64,000 nt of DNA from Enhydrobacter aerosaccus (GTDB lineage: Bacteria; Pseudomonadota; Alphaproteobacteria; Reyranellales; Reyranellaceae): positions 1,674,001 through 1,738,000 of the forward strand of contig NZ_FUWJ01000001.1 of assembly GCF_900167455.1 (NCBI RefSeq), written 5' to 3'. A program made the translations under genes and the position numbers. Shown in pieces: positions 15,589 to 24,301 of the stretch (its first letter is position 1; every line of letters begins with the position of its first letter). Under the pieces are notes generated by a model. That model had not been told where the DNA came from, searched no databases, and saw nothing but the letters and a program-made list of their open reading frames with translations.

Positions 15589-18465
15589 ATGGCAAGGCGC
15601 ATGCTCATTGATGCCAGCCACCCCGAAGAGACGCGCGTGGTGGTCGTCGACGGAACACGTCTGGAAGAATTCGATTTCGAAACCGCGTCGCGCAAGCCCC
15701 TCAAGGGCAACATCTATCTCGCCAAGGTGATCCGCATCGAACCCTCGCTGCAGGCCGCCTTCGTCGAATACGGCGGCAACCGCCACGGCTTCCTGGCCTT
15801 CTCCGAAGTGCACGCAGATTATTATCAAATCCCGGTTGCGGATCGGGAGCGGTTGATTGCGGAGCAGCAGCGGTTGCAGGCGGAGGCGGACGAGGAGCCG
15901 GAGCCTTCGGCTGGCAGGATAGACCGCACCGACATCGACGACGCGCGCGAAGAGCGAGCGGAGGCGATTGCGGCAGCGGAACGGCTGGAGTCCGCTCACC
16001 TGGAGGGTGATGACGTCCGCGCGGTGGCCGAGGTCGCGCCATCGGAAGCACCGGCACCGGACACGGTTGCAGAAGCCGCGCCCGCCGAGGGGCTGCCCGC
16101 TGGCATCGAGGCGCCGGGCGAGTCCGTGCCGGTCGAGGTCGTCCCGCACGCCCAGCCCGCCGCAATGGCGGCCGAGCAGCGGATCGACGGTCCCGCCCTC
16201 GAGGCCGACCCGACGCCCGATGCCCCGGCCACCGATGCCTCCGTCACCGAGGCCCCCGCTACCGAGGCCTTGGAGACGACGGGCGAGGGCGCCGCGGCGG
16301 AAGGCGATACCGTCGGCGTTCCGGTCGATCCCGCCGAGGCGCCGCAGCCGGACGTCACGGTCGAGACGCTAGGCGGCGACGATGCCGTCGGCGAGGAACG
16401 CGAGACGCGCGAGCGTCGGCGCCGCCAGCCGGTCCGCCAGTACAAGATCCAGGAAGTCATCAAGCGCCGCCAGATCCTGCTGGTGCAGGTCGTCAAGGAA
16501 GAGCGCGGCAACAAGGGCGCCGCCCTCACCACCTATCTCTCGCTGGCCGGCCGCTACTGCGTGCTGATGCCCAATGCCGGCCGCGGCGGCGGGATCAGCC
16601 GCAAGATCTCCAACCCCAGCGACCGCAAGCGCATGAAGGAGATGCTGGCCCAGCTCGAGGTGCCGCAAGGCATGGGCGTGATCCTGCGCACCGCCGGCCT
16701 CGAACGCTCCAACATCGACATCAAGCGCGACTACGAATACCTGTCCCGCCTCTGGGACTCGATCCGCGAGCTCACCATGCGCTCGACGGCGCCGGCGCTG
16801 ATCTACGAGGAAGGCGACCTCGTCAAGCGCTCGCTGCGCGACGTCTACGATACCGACATCGCCCAGGTGCTGGTGGAAGGCGAAGCCGGCTACCAGGCCG
16901 CCTCGGAATTCATGCGCCAGCTCATGCCGCACGAAGCCGGCAAGGTGCAGCTCTACGACGAGCCGATCCCCCTCTTCCATCGCTACCAGGTGGAAAACCA
17001 GTTCGACGCCATGCATTCGCCGGTCGTCCAGCTGCGCTCCGGCGGCTACATCGTCATCAACCCGACCGAGGCGCTGGTCGCCATCGACGTCAACTCGGGC
17101 CGCTCCACCAAGGAGCGCAACATCGAGGAGACGGCGCTGCGCACCAACATCGAGGCCGCCGAGGAAGTGGCCCGCCAGGTCCGCCTGCGCGATCTCGCCG
17201 GCCTGATCGTGATCGACTTCATCGACATGGAGGAGACGCGCCACCAGCGCCAGGTCGAGCACAAGGTCAAGGAGGCGATGCGCAACGACCGCGCCCGCAT
17301 CCAGATCGGCCGCATCTCCGCCTTCGGCCTGCTCGAGATGTCGCGCCAGCGCCTGCGTCCCTCCCTGCTCGAGCACTCCACGGAGATCTGCCCGCATTGC
17401 GCCGGCACCGGTCGCGTGCGCTCGATCGAATCGGCGGCGCTGCATGCCTTGCGTGCCATCGAGGAGGAAGGCGTCCGTCGCCGGTCGAGCGAGATCATCG
17501 TCAGCGTGCCGCCCAATGTCGCGCTCTATCTCTTGAACCAGAAGCGCCACACCCTGTCGGAGATCGAGAAGCGCTACGGTTTCCACGTCACGGTCGAGGC
17601 CGACGAGGAGATGCACGCCGCCGACTGCGAGATCGAGCGCGTCCGCTCGCGCCGTGGCGAGGAGCCGCGGCCGATGCACGAGACCGCGCGCGCCAGCTAC
17701 GACATCGAAGGCCAAGGCGCGGAGACCGAACTGCCCGAAGGTGAAGCCGCTGAAGCGGCAGAAGGCGATCGTGTCGGTGGCGACGAAGAAGGTGATGGCC
17801 GCGGACGCCGTCGCCGGCGTCGGCGTCGGCGCGGCCGCCGCGACGAGCAAGGCGAGGGCGAAGAGGCACGCCCCTATGCCGAAGGCGAGACCGCGCGTGC
17901 CGATGGAACTCCGTCCGAGGAAGGCCCGCAGGCCGAGGGCGATGATTTGCCCGAGGGCGAAGAGCCCGGTGCTCGCGCAACCGAAGAGCATGCCGAGGAA
18001 GGCGACCGCCAGGAAGCCGATCGCCGTCGCCGTCGCGGTCGCCGCGGTGGCCGCCGCCGTCGCCGCGAGAATGGTGAAGGCGAATTCGGCGATCAGGCCG
18101 GAGATCATACGGGCGAGCGCGCCGCGCCCGATCAGGGCGGCTGGGAGCCTTCGTCGGAAGATCAGCCCACGGCCCCTGCCACTCCGATCAACGGCTCGGC
18201 CGTGGATCAGATGGAAGGAGCGCACATGCCGGTGGAGCGGCCTCCCTACGAGCCGCAGCCAGCGATGACGACCGACAATCTGGTCCCGCCCCCACCGCCG
18301 ATTGCGGCACCGGCCGAACCCATCGTCGCCGCCGCGCCGCAGCCGGTACCGGCCCAGACAGAGGCCGCAGAACCGCCGCCTCCCCCGCCGCCGGCGATCG
18401 TCATTCCGACGATCTCGACCGATACGCCGCCCGAGAAACCAAAGCGCGGCTGGTGGCGGCGCTAA
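15589..18465 (+). CDS. rne: Ribonuclease E (RNase E/G family)
   Basis: Endoribonuclease of 958 residues and likely degradosome scaffold. The S1 domain starts at NIYLAKVIRIEPSLQAAFVEYG (about 38-59) but is split by an acidic Ala/Glu/Pro-rich insert of roughly 190 residues (about 90-280) before resuming at YKIQEVIKRRQILLVQVVKEE. The catalytic Asp residues lie in VAIDVNSGRST (about 500) and IVIDFIDMEE (about 541), and the zinc link is CPHCAGTG (about 601-608). The C-terminal tail has two arginine-rich RNA-binding blocks (about 738-755 and 811-828) and a proline-rich end. ATG 15589 follows GGGAGCGAG. Confidence 0.95.
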   Translation: MARRMLIDASHPEETRVVVVDGTRLEEFDFETASRKPLKGNIYLAKVIRIEPSLQAAFVEYGGNRHGFLAFSEVHADYYQIPVADRERLIAEQQRLQAEADEEPEPSAGRIDRTDIDDAREERAEAIAAAERLESAHLEGDDVRAVAEVAPSEAPAPDTVAEAAPAEGLPAGIEAPGESVPVEVVPHAQPAAMAAEQRIDGPALEADPTPDAPATDASVTEAPATEALETTGEGAAAEGDTVGVPVDPAEAPQPDVTVETLGGDDAVGEERETRERRRRQPVRQYKIQEVIKRRQILLVQVVKEERGNKGAALTTYLSLAGRYCVLMPNAGRGGGISRKISNPSDRKRMKEMLAQLEVPQGMGVILRTAGLERSNIDIKRDYEYLSRLWDSIRELTMRSTAPALIYEEGDLVKRSLRDVYDTDIAQVLVEGEAGYQAASEFMRQLMPHEAGKVQLYDEPIPLFHRYQVENQFDAMHSPVVQLRSGGYIVINPTEALVAIDVNSGRSTKERNIEETALRTNIEAAEEVARQVRLRDLAGLIVIDFIDMEETRHQRQVEHKVKEAMRNDRARIQIGRISAFGLLEMSRQRLRPSLLEHSTEICPHCAGTGRVRSIESAALHALRAIEEEGVRRRSSEIIVSVPPNVALYLLNQKRHTLSEIEKRYGFHVTVEADEEMHAADCEIERVRSRRGEEPRPMHETARASYDIEGQGAETELPEGEAAEAAEGDRVGGDEEGDGRGRRRRRRRRRGRRDEQGEGEEARPYAEGETARADGTPSEEGPQAEGDDLPEGEEPGARATEEHAEEGDRQEADRRRRRGRRGGRRRRRENGEGEFGDQAGDHTGERAAPDQGGWEPSSEDQPTAPATPINGSAVDQMEGAHMPVERPPYEPQPAMTTDNLVPPPPPIAAPAEPIVAAAPQPVPAQTEAAEPPPPPPPAIVIPTISTDTPPEKPKRGWWRR

Positions 18466-18489
18466 AAGCGGACTGTGTGGAAATTGCTG

Positions 18490-18518
18490 AGAGCCTCACC
18501 GTCGGGTGGGGCTCTTTT
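18490..18518 (+). terminator. Intrinsic terminator after rne
   Basis: An 11-bp stem (AGAGCCTCACC / GGTGGGGCTCT, one T-G wobble) with a GTCG loop is followed by a TTTT run. It lies 24 bp after the rne stop codon. Confidence 0.8.
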
Positions 18519-18566
18519 GCTTCGTGGCTCCGAGTCTGCGCGCGTCTCGCACCGAAGGCCTTCGGA

Positions 18567-19109
18567 TCACGGCCTCAGCGCATGCCGGGTGGCCCGCTCG
18601 GCTTCGTCGATGATCGCTTTGACCCGCGCCGGGGGTGGAGTCGAGATCAGCTGCAGGGCGATCCCGCGTAGGAGGCCAAGGAGCGATACGGCCATGGCCT
18701 CGGGGTCGGCGTCTGCTCGCACCGAGCCGTCGCGGATCCCTTCGCGGACCTTGTCGGCGAGCAGGCGCCGGAAGCCGGCGTCCTGTTCCGCGTACAGCGG
18801 CATCAGGATGGGATCGGTGGCAATCGCCTCGCCCCACATCTGCAGGAACGCGCGAACAGCCGGACGTTGGCTGCTGACGTTCTTCAGGTAGGCACGAACC
18901 GTTTGCGTCAGCCAGACTCCGGCGCTCTCCCGAGGATCCGGCAGGTCAAAGATCTGGGCATCGCGCATCACCGCGCGGAGCAGATTCTCACGGCTGCCGA
19001 AGTGATGAGAGACGATCCCCCGGCTGTACCCGGCGGCCTCGCCCACCTTCGCCAGGGTGAGCGCGCGCGACCCGTGCTCGGCAATCAGTGCCGTCGCGGC
19101 AGCTATCAC
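18567..19109 (-). CDS. TetR-family transcriptional regulator
   Basis: Repressor-type regulator with an N-terminal helix-turn-helix (IAAATALIAEHGSRALTLAKVGEAAGYSRG...HHFGSRENLLRAV) and a helical ligand-binding C-terminus. From GTG 19109 it is 180 residues. However, the frame continues upstream with RRTQQERREQTERKV, exactly the basic stretch expected before helix 1. The only upstream codon that could start it is a CTG at 19175, because TGA follows just beyond, so the true start is unclear. It is divergent from an alpha/beta hydrolase, with a 26-bp palindrome in the gap that is a good candidate for its operator. Confidence 0.85.
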   Translation of the reverse strand: MIAAATALIAEHGSRALTLAKVGEAAGYSRGIVSHHFGSRENLLRAVMRDAQIFDLPDPRESAGVWLTQTVRAYLKNVSSQRPAVRAFLQMWGEAIATDPILMPLYAEQDAGFRRLLADKVREGIRDGSVRADADPEAMAVSLLGLLRGIALQLISTPPPARVKAIIDEAERATRHALRP

Positions 19110-19316
19110 CTTGCGTTCGGTCTGCTCGCGACGCTCTTGCTGCGTGCGGCGAGCGGGAGGCTGATCGGGCGTCAGGGCTGTTCAGACATCGGGGCGACGG
19201 AGCATCTGCTCCGCCAGTGTGCGCGCTTGTCGCGCCGATAGCACGCGCCACGGAGCGCGTGCAAGCGGTCCGGGAGCAGCGATCGGCCATGGAATTCGCC
19301 TGTCGATCAGGCCATG

Positions 19317-19342
19317 ATACTTGTGTGTTGTTCAACAAGTAT
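19317..19342. promoter_or_regulatory. Candidate TetR operator (26-bp palindrome)
   Basis: Arms ATACTTGT (19317-19324) and ACAAGTAT (19335-19342) are perfect reverse complements with a 10-nt centre. A smaller palindrome TTGTTCAACAA overlaps the right side. It ends four bases before the AGGAGG of the hydrolase gene, so a bound repressor would block that gene. Confidence 0.65.
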
Positions 19343-19357
19343 GTAGGAGGTAAGCTC

Positions 19358-20155
19358 ATGCCGCGCACTCCACTCGTCCTCGTCCATGGCAACCCCGAGT
19401 CGGCGGTCATCTGGGGACCGCTCATCGACGAGCTCGACCGGGCCGACGCGGTCGCCCTGTCCCCGCCCGGCTTCGGCGTCCCCGCCCCCCGCGCCTTCGA
19501 CCCGTCGATGACGGCCTATCGCGACTGGCTGACGTCCCAGTTGGAGCTGTTCCGCGCTCCGGTCGACCTGGTGGGACACGACTGGGGTGGAATCCACGTC
19601 GCGGCGCTGGCCATGAGCCGTCCGGATCTGATCCGCAGCTGGGCCTCCGATGCGCTCGGCGTGTTCGCGCCCGATTACGTCTGGCATCCGCGGGCGCAGG
19701 TGTGGCAGCAGGAGGGCCCAGGGGAAGCCTCGGTGCAGGAGCTGTGGGGAGGCGACCTGCAGCAGCGACTCGCGGTGACGTCGGCCCTTGGAATGACCGG
19801 GCGCATGGCGGAGCGGGTCGCGGCAGGCATGGATCCCGAGATGGGGCGCGCCGTCCTCAAGCTGTTGCGGTCGGCCCGGCAGCCGGCGATGTCCGAAGCC
19901 GGACAGCTCCTGCCGAGCGCCGCACAACGCCCGGGGCTCGCTCTCATCGCCGTCGACGACTTCGGGCGAGCCAGCGGGACGTTGGAGCAGCATGAGTGGG
20001 CGGCCCAGCGATCGGGCGCGAAAATCGCGCGTCTTGCCGGCGTGGGCCACTGGTGGCCCGAGGAGACGCCCGCGCCGGTCGCCGAGGCTCTGAAGAACTT
20101 CTGGGCGGAGCTGCCGGATCCCACCGAGGCCCCGGCGACCGGCTCCAGAGGGTAA
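19358..20155 (+). CDS. Alpha/beta hydrolase (haloalkane dehalogenase/epoxide hydrolase type)
   Basis: A 265-residue alpha/beta hydrolase. The oxyanion motif is VHGNPES (about 9-15), the nucleophile elbow is VGHDWGGIH (about 72-80, with an aspartate nucleophile as in dehalogenases and epoxide hydrolases) and the catalytic histidine is in GVGHWWPEE (about 228-236). The start is well supported by AGGAGGT seven bases before ATG 19358. The gene is divergent from a TetR regulator and lies behind a palindrome, which suggests induction by its substrate or product. The natural substrate cannot be inferred. Confidence 0.8.
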   Translation: MPRTPLVLVHGNPESAVIWGPLIDELDRADAVALSPPGFGVPAPRAFDPSMTAYRDWLTSQLELFRAPVDLVGHDWGGIHVAALAMSRPDLIRSWASDALGVFAPDYVWHPRAQVWQQEGPGEASVQELWGGDLQQRLAVTSALGMTGRMAERVAAGMDPEMGRAVLKLLRSARQPAMSEAGQLLPSAAQRPGLALIAVDDFGRASGTLEQHEWAAQRSGAKIARLAGVGHWWPEETPAPVAEALKNFWAELPDPTEAPATGSRG

Positions 20156-20322
20156 CGTCTGGCATCGGCGGCGTGGAGTGCGGCTATCACGATCACAGAG
20201 GAATTGGACACCGACGTCACCGGGCAAGCCCAATTTGGTCACTCGTGAGTTGCGAGCCGAATCCGGATTGCGCTATGGGGTGTACCTCTGAGTACCCACC
20301 TCTCGCAGTCGAGAGATTGTCG
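20156..20322. other. Gap without a supported gene
   Basis: Nothing convincing is seen between the hydrolase stop and the small hypothetical frame at 20323. Base composition drops from here towards the GntR/MFS/CapA segment. Confidence 0.3.
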
Positions 20323-20556
20323 ATGCTTGGTCCGGTCTGCTTCTGCTTTCACGCCGCTTCGGCAGTCGCCGTGATCGGCATCGCGCTTCTGCTGATCCGC
20401 AAAGCTCGCATCCAATTCACGCCCGGCAATCTGATCACGGCGTTCCAGCATCATCGGCGTCTCAACGCGCAGATGCTCTTGCTCTGCTATGCGGCCGCGT
20501 TCTTCGAGGGACTCCGTTTCGTCGCCGAAGCATATGGCCCCGACATACATCTTTGA
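20323..20556 (+). CDS. Possible small membrane protein, unrecognised
   Basis: A 77-residue frame with one hydrophobic stretch (AASAVAVIGIALLLI, about 9-23) followed by basic and mixed residues. It has no clear ribosome-binding site and no family that I recognise. It sits alone between the hydrolase and the GntR regulator in lower-GC DNA. It may be a real small membrane protein or a chance frame. Confidence 0.25.
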   Translation: MLGPVCFCFHAASAVAVIGIALLLIRKARIQFTPGNLITAFQHHRRLNAQMLLLCYAAAFFEGLRFVAEAYGPDIHL

Positions 20557-20704
20557 GTCACCGCGACCAGCGCCAACCGCAGCGACCAGGCGTCCCATGA
20601 ACTTCTCGGGATGAGCGTACGGCGCGCGGCTCGGCAAGATCCAACGGAGCCTTTCTTGCGATGACGATGCTGCTGTGTCTCCAGCGGCGAGTACGCTTGT
20701 ATGG

Positions 20705-21397
20705 CTACTGAATCATGCTGATGTTCTCGAGCGGCTTGTCGCTGCGCAGCATTCTTTGCACGACGCGGTCACGCGATTGCTTTATGTGCTCAACCACGGC
20801 CTTTCGAGCAGCGGCCCCATCTCTCCTCGCAAGAGCGGCAACAATGTCATCATGATCGTGCTCGAGGTCTCCGCCTCCTACCTCGCTTAGATCGGCAAAA
20901 AGAAGCCGTTGAATTTCATCGAACGTTTGCTTCGTTGCCTTGAGGAGCCGCGAGTTGTCAGCGATCCGCGCAATCAATTCATGAAAGGCCTGATTGGCCT
21001 GCATGAAGTCTCTATAATTCCGTGCACCGCCAATGAGGAGAGGCACGGACGATAAGCGCTGCATCTCGGCAATATGCTGGTCTGTAATTCGTGGCGCGGC
21101 GAGCTCCGCGGCTGCGCCTTCGTTGATCATGCGCATCTGTACGAGTTCATGGAAATCGCGCAGGGTTAGCTCGGTAACAGCGTAGCCCCGTCTCGGTATG
21201 ACCCGGACCAATCCGTCCTGGCGAAGTCGCGTCAATGCCTCGCGCAAGGGCGATGTGCTGACCTTATAGCGCGCAATAAGATCTGCTTCGTTGAACACTT
21301 GCCCTTGAGGAATCTCTCCCAGCGCGATGGCTACGCGCAGATCCTCGTAGACGCGCTCTCCCAGCGAAACCTTTACGGCAGTCTTGATCTTGCTCAT
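20705..21397 (-). CDS. GntR-family (FCD) transcriptional regulator
   Basis: Regulator of 230 residues of the FadR/FCD branch. The N-terminal winged helix (about 8-75) contains ERVYEDLRVAIALGEIPQGQ, YKVSTSPLREALTRLRQDGLV and PRRGYAV. The C-terminal FCD domain (about 82-215) has the FHELVQMRMINEGAAAELAA opening and the helices carrying the metal-ligand pattern D...H (FMQANQAFHELIARIADN). ATG 21397 begins MSKIKTAVKV. It lies 100 bp downstream of the MFS gene on the same strand and probably controls that operon in response to the transported acid. Confidence 0.85.
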   Translation of the reverse strand: MSKIKTAVKVSLGERVYEDLRVAIALGEIPQGQVFNEADLIARYKVSTSPLREALTRLRQDGLVRVIPRRGYAVTELTLRDFHELVQMRMINEGAAAELAAPRITDQHIAEMQRLSSVPLLIGGARNYRDFMQANQAFHELIARIADNSRLLKATKQTFDEIQRLLFADLSEVGGGDLEHDHDDIVAALARRDGAAARKAVVEHIKQSRDRVVQRMLRSDKPLENISMIQ

Positions 21398-21497
21398 TGA
21401 GTGATCTGGTCCATTTCCTTCGCGAAGAGATCGCTCCCCAACGGCTAACCCCGACGAAATCCCTAATCGACAAAGTCCGTGTTTGGAGTGTGCGCCA

Positions 21498-22826
21498 TCA
21501 TATCGTGCCCGGGACGAAAAATCGTCGTGCGACAAGAACGGTCGCAAGAGCCGCGACAAGAGAGACGATTCCGACTGCGACGAGTCCGGCGGTGACGTCA
21601 CCTGCCTGCGAGGCCAAGAGACCGAGGCCGTAAGGCGCGAGGAAGCCGCCGAGATTGCCAAAGGAATTGATTACGGCGATCCCGCCTGCCGCCGCAGTGC
21701 CTGCGAAGAGCCGGTTGGGCATCTGCCAGAAGACGGGGATCGCCCCGTAGGCGCCGCCCAGCGCGAAAGCAAAGGCGACGATTGCAATCTCTGCCGCGCT
21801 ATGAAGGAAATTGGCGACGGCACCAAGCGCGACGCCCGCGACGACCAAGGATAAGACGCACAGGATCAGCGGGCGCCCGGTACGGTCGGCAGCAATGCCA
21901 TTGAGGATCATGACAGCCGATCCGAACAGCGAAGCTCCAGACACGATCCAGCCGATGGTCGTAAGACTGCCGATCCCCGCTTCCCGGATGATTGTTGGCC
22001 CCCAGAAGGCCACCGTGGCATTCGCGACGATCACGCACAGATAGACAAAAGTGAAGGCCCACAAGCGCAGATCGCGGATTATCACTCTGAAATCGTGCTC
22101 TCGGCTCCCAAGCATGATGTGGTCTCGTTGGAGATCGGCGGCAACGGCGGCACGCTCCTCGGGCGAAAGCCAGTGCGCCTCTTCGAGCCGGTTGGTGAGA
22201 TAGAATAGGCAGAAGATGCCGATCATCACCGTCGGCACTCCCTCCACGATAAACAGCCACTGCCATCCAGAAAGACCGATATGGCCGTGGAATGTACTCA
22301 TGACGAATCCGGCCAGCGGGCCGCCGAAGACACCGGAGAGTGCGACCGAAGACATGAAGATGCCAAACACCCTCGCCCGGCGATCGGTCGGAAACCAGAG
22401 AGTTAGATAGAGGATGACGCCGGGAAAGAAGCCTGCCTCAAAAGCGCCGAGCATAAATCGCAATGCGTAGAATATGGCCGGCGTCGTCGCAAAGGACATC
22501 AGCACGCAGGTCATCCCCCATCCGATCGCGATCCTGGCAATTGTCTGCCGAGCGCCAATCCTCTGGAGCAGAAGATTGCTCGGCACTTCGAATATCAGGT
22601 AGCCGATAAAGAAGATCCCCGCGCCCAATCCATAGACAGCATCACTGAAGCGCAGCTCATCCATCATCTGTAGCTTGGCAAAGCTGACATTGACGCGATC
22701 GATCCACGCCAGAATCCACAGCAGCATCAAGATCGGGACGACTCGAAAAGCGATCTTTCGGTAGATCGACCCCAACTCATCTGCCGACCCGACGATGAGT
22801 TCGGCGGAGCTCACATCATTGCTCAT
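21498..22826 (-). CDS. MFS transporter (anion:cation symporter family)
   Basis: Twelve-helix secondary transporter of 442 residues in the ACS branch, which imports organic acids such as tartrate, phthalate or hexuronates. Signatures are RVVPILMLLWILAWIDRVNVSFAKL (helix 1), GAGIFFIGYLIFEVPSNLLL (helix 2), GARQTIARIAIGWGMTC (motif A region) and RFMLGAFEAGFFPGVILYLTLWFP (helices 4-5). A cytoplasmic loop (about 195-240) separates the halves. It is divergent from the CapA-like gene and followed by a GntR regulator. The segment has lower GC than the core genes. Confidence 0.85.
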   Translation of the reverse strand: MSNDVSSAELIVGSADELGSIYRKIAFRVVPILMLLWILAWIDRVNVSFAKLQMMDELRFSDAVYGLGAGIFFIGYLIFEVPSNLLLQRIGARQTIARIAIGWGMTCVLMSFATTPAIFYALRFMLGAFEAGFFPGVILYLTLWFPTDRRARVFGIFMSSVALSGVFGGPLAGFVMSTFHGHIGLSGWQWLFIVEGVPTVMIGIFCLFYLTNRLEEAHWLSPEERAAVAADLQRDHIMLGSREHDFRVIIRDLRLWAFTFVYLCVIVANATVAFWGPTIIREAGIGSLTTIGWIVSGASLFGSAVMILNGIAADRTGRPLILCVLSLVVAGVALGAVANFLHSAAEIAIVAFAFALGGAYGAIPVFWQMPNRLFAGTAAAGGIAVINSFGNLGGFLAPYGLGLLASQAGDVTAGLVAVGIVSLVAALATVLVARRFFVPGTI

Positions 22827-23028
22827 TCTGCTTCCTCCCGATTAAGGCCCGGTGTGCTGTGGGTCGCACGATAAAGCATCATAAAAACTTGCAGCCGATC
22901 TGTTTCCGGTCGCGCAATCTCTGGGAGTCCGCGGCCAACCGATCCGAATTTTCCGACTTTCCTCGTTGCACGCCTGCTTCTTTGCATATATCTAAAAAAT
23001 ATCAAACAAGTTTTATGGGAGTTCGAGC

Positions 23029-24138
23029 ATGCGCCCGGAGCGCTACCCCGTCCTCGCGGCGGCCGGCGACATCGTCATCAGGTCAAGGTTGTTCGATGAA
23101 CGGGGAGCGGTTCACCCCGAATACGAACGCACCCTGCATTACCTTCGGAACGCCGATCTCGTTTGGGGCTCGTGCGAAGTGCAGTTCGCGGCAAAAGGTT
23201 ATCGGACCGATGCTCCGATCGCTTACCTGGTCGATCCGATGGTTGCCGCGGACCTGGGGCGTGCGGGCTTCGGGATCATGACGGTGGCCACGAACCACAC
23301 TTGTGACTTCGGCCCCGAGGCATTCCTTGAAACTCTCGACAATCTCCAGTCCGCCAGCATCACGCCTGTCGGCGGCGGCCGAACGGTCAGCGAAGCCGTC
23401 GCGCCGCGCGTGCTTGATGTCGCCGGGCGTCGTATCGGCTTCCTCGCCGTCTCGTGTCTCCTGCCACCGGATTATGCCGCAACGGAACAGCGACCCGGTA
23501 TTGCCCCGCTGCAAGTCGAACAATGGACTGAATTCAACCCGATCCTTCTAGCCACCGAGCCGGGCGCTCCTCTGAAGATGCGTAGCCGTGTCCGTGCGGA
23601 AGATCAGGAACGCCTCATAACCGCGATCCAGGCGCTACGCCCACGCGTCGATCTACTCATCGTCAGTGTCCATTGGGGATATGGACGCGGCGATCCCCAA
23701 GCTGAATATCAGCGCCCCCTTGGTCATGCGATCATCAATGCCGGCGCGGACATGGTTCTGGGCAATCATCCCCACAGCCCCGCCGGGATCGAGACTTATC
23801 GAGGGCGACCGATCCTTTACAGTCTGGGCAATCACATCGCGCAGCAGGATCGAGTGAACGCCACCCCCATTCAGAAGGAGATATTCTCTCAGATCGACCC
23901 CTGGTCCCTGGTGTGCCGGATCGAATTCTGCGCCGCTGGCGTGCGGACAATCGAGTTCTGCGCCACCGAATGCGACGTCCAGGGCATGCCCATTCTTATC
24001 GAGAGTGAGGCAGACGCCCGACCGATCCTCGACCGATTCCGACGACTGTCGGCAACCATGGGAACTGAGATTATGGTTGAAGGCCCTCGCGCAATCGCTC
24101 GGTTCACAGAAACCGAAGCGATGGGAGCAAGGTCGTGA
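23029..24138 (+). CDS. CapA-family metallophosphoesterase-like protein
   Basis: A 369-residue protein of the CapA/PGA_cap group, related to the poly-gamma-glutamate synthesis protein PgsA. Visible signatures are AAGDIVIRSRLF (about 10), ADLVWGSCEVQFA (about 42-54), VATNHTCDFGPEA (about 86-98), VSVHWGYG (about 208-215) and LGNHPHSPAGIE (about 243-254), the metal-site His/Asn pattern of calcineurin-like folds. No signal peptide or membrane anchor is visible, unlike capsule-type CapA. Divergence from an organic-acid MFS transporter suggests a catabolic or hydrolytic role rather than capsule synthesis; this is inference. Confidence 0.75.
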   Translation: MRPERYPVLAAAGDIVIRSRLFDERGAVHPEYERTLHYLRNADLVWGSCEVQFAAKGYRTDAPIAYLVDPMVAADLGRAGFGIMTVATNHTCDFGPEAFLETLDNLQSASITPVGGGRTVSEAVAPRVLDVAGRRIGFLAVSCLLPPDYAATEQRPGIAPLQVEQWTEFNPILLATEPGAPLKMRSRVRAEDQERLITAIQALRPRVDLLIVSVHWGYGRGDPQAEYQRPLGHAIINAGADMVLGNHPHSPAGIETYRGRPILYSLGNHIAQQDRVNATPIQKEIFSQIDPWSLVCRIEFCAAGVRTIEFCATECDVQGMPILIESEADARPILDRFRRLSATMGTEIMVEGPRAIARFTETEAMGARS

Positions 24139-24301
24139 CACGAGCCCGTCATCATCGCCCCTTTGACGTCACCCTGCGGGAGGATGCGGCGCGGCTCGCC
24201 GAAATGGTGCCGAAAGAGAAATCGATTTCACCGGCACAGCAATCGGCACCCGCATCAATGCTCCGGAGGACTGCCGGCCGATTGCCATCGGGGCATCGCA
24301 A
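24135..24301 (+). pseudogene. Frameshifted remnant of an aspartase/fumarase-superfamily lyase
   Basis: From GTG 24135, which overlaps the CapA stop (GTGA), the frame reads ...FDVTLREDAARLAEMVPKE. Shifting frame near 24212 then gives IDFTGTAIGTRINAPED. That second part matches the GGTAIGTGINAP signature of fumarases, aspartases and related lyases, and TLREDAARLAE fits the helix that precedes it. Only about 55 residues remain and no start or end of such an enzyme is nearby. This is best read as a decayed internal fragment joined to the next gene. Confidence 0.5.

Noticed and set aside
16369..18225. Long minus-strand open frame inside rne
   Set aside because: Mirror of the Arg/Glu-rich rne tail; no ribosome-binding site or recognisable domain.
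20239..20637. 132-codon minus-strand frame
   Set aside because: Charged, repeat-free, no family features and no start signal; likely chance in lower-GC DNA.
22827..23028. GntR operator in the MFS/CapA gap from repeated ATATC
   Set aside because: The two ATATC elements are direct, not inverted, and do not fit a GntR-type palindrome well enough to call.
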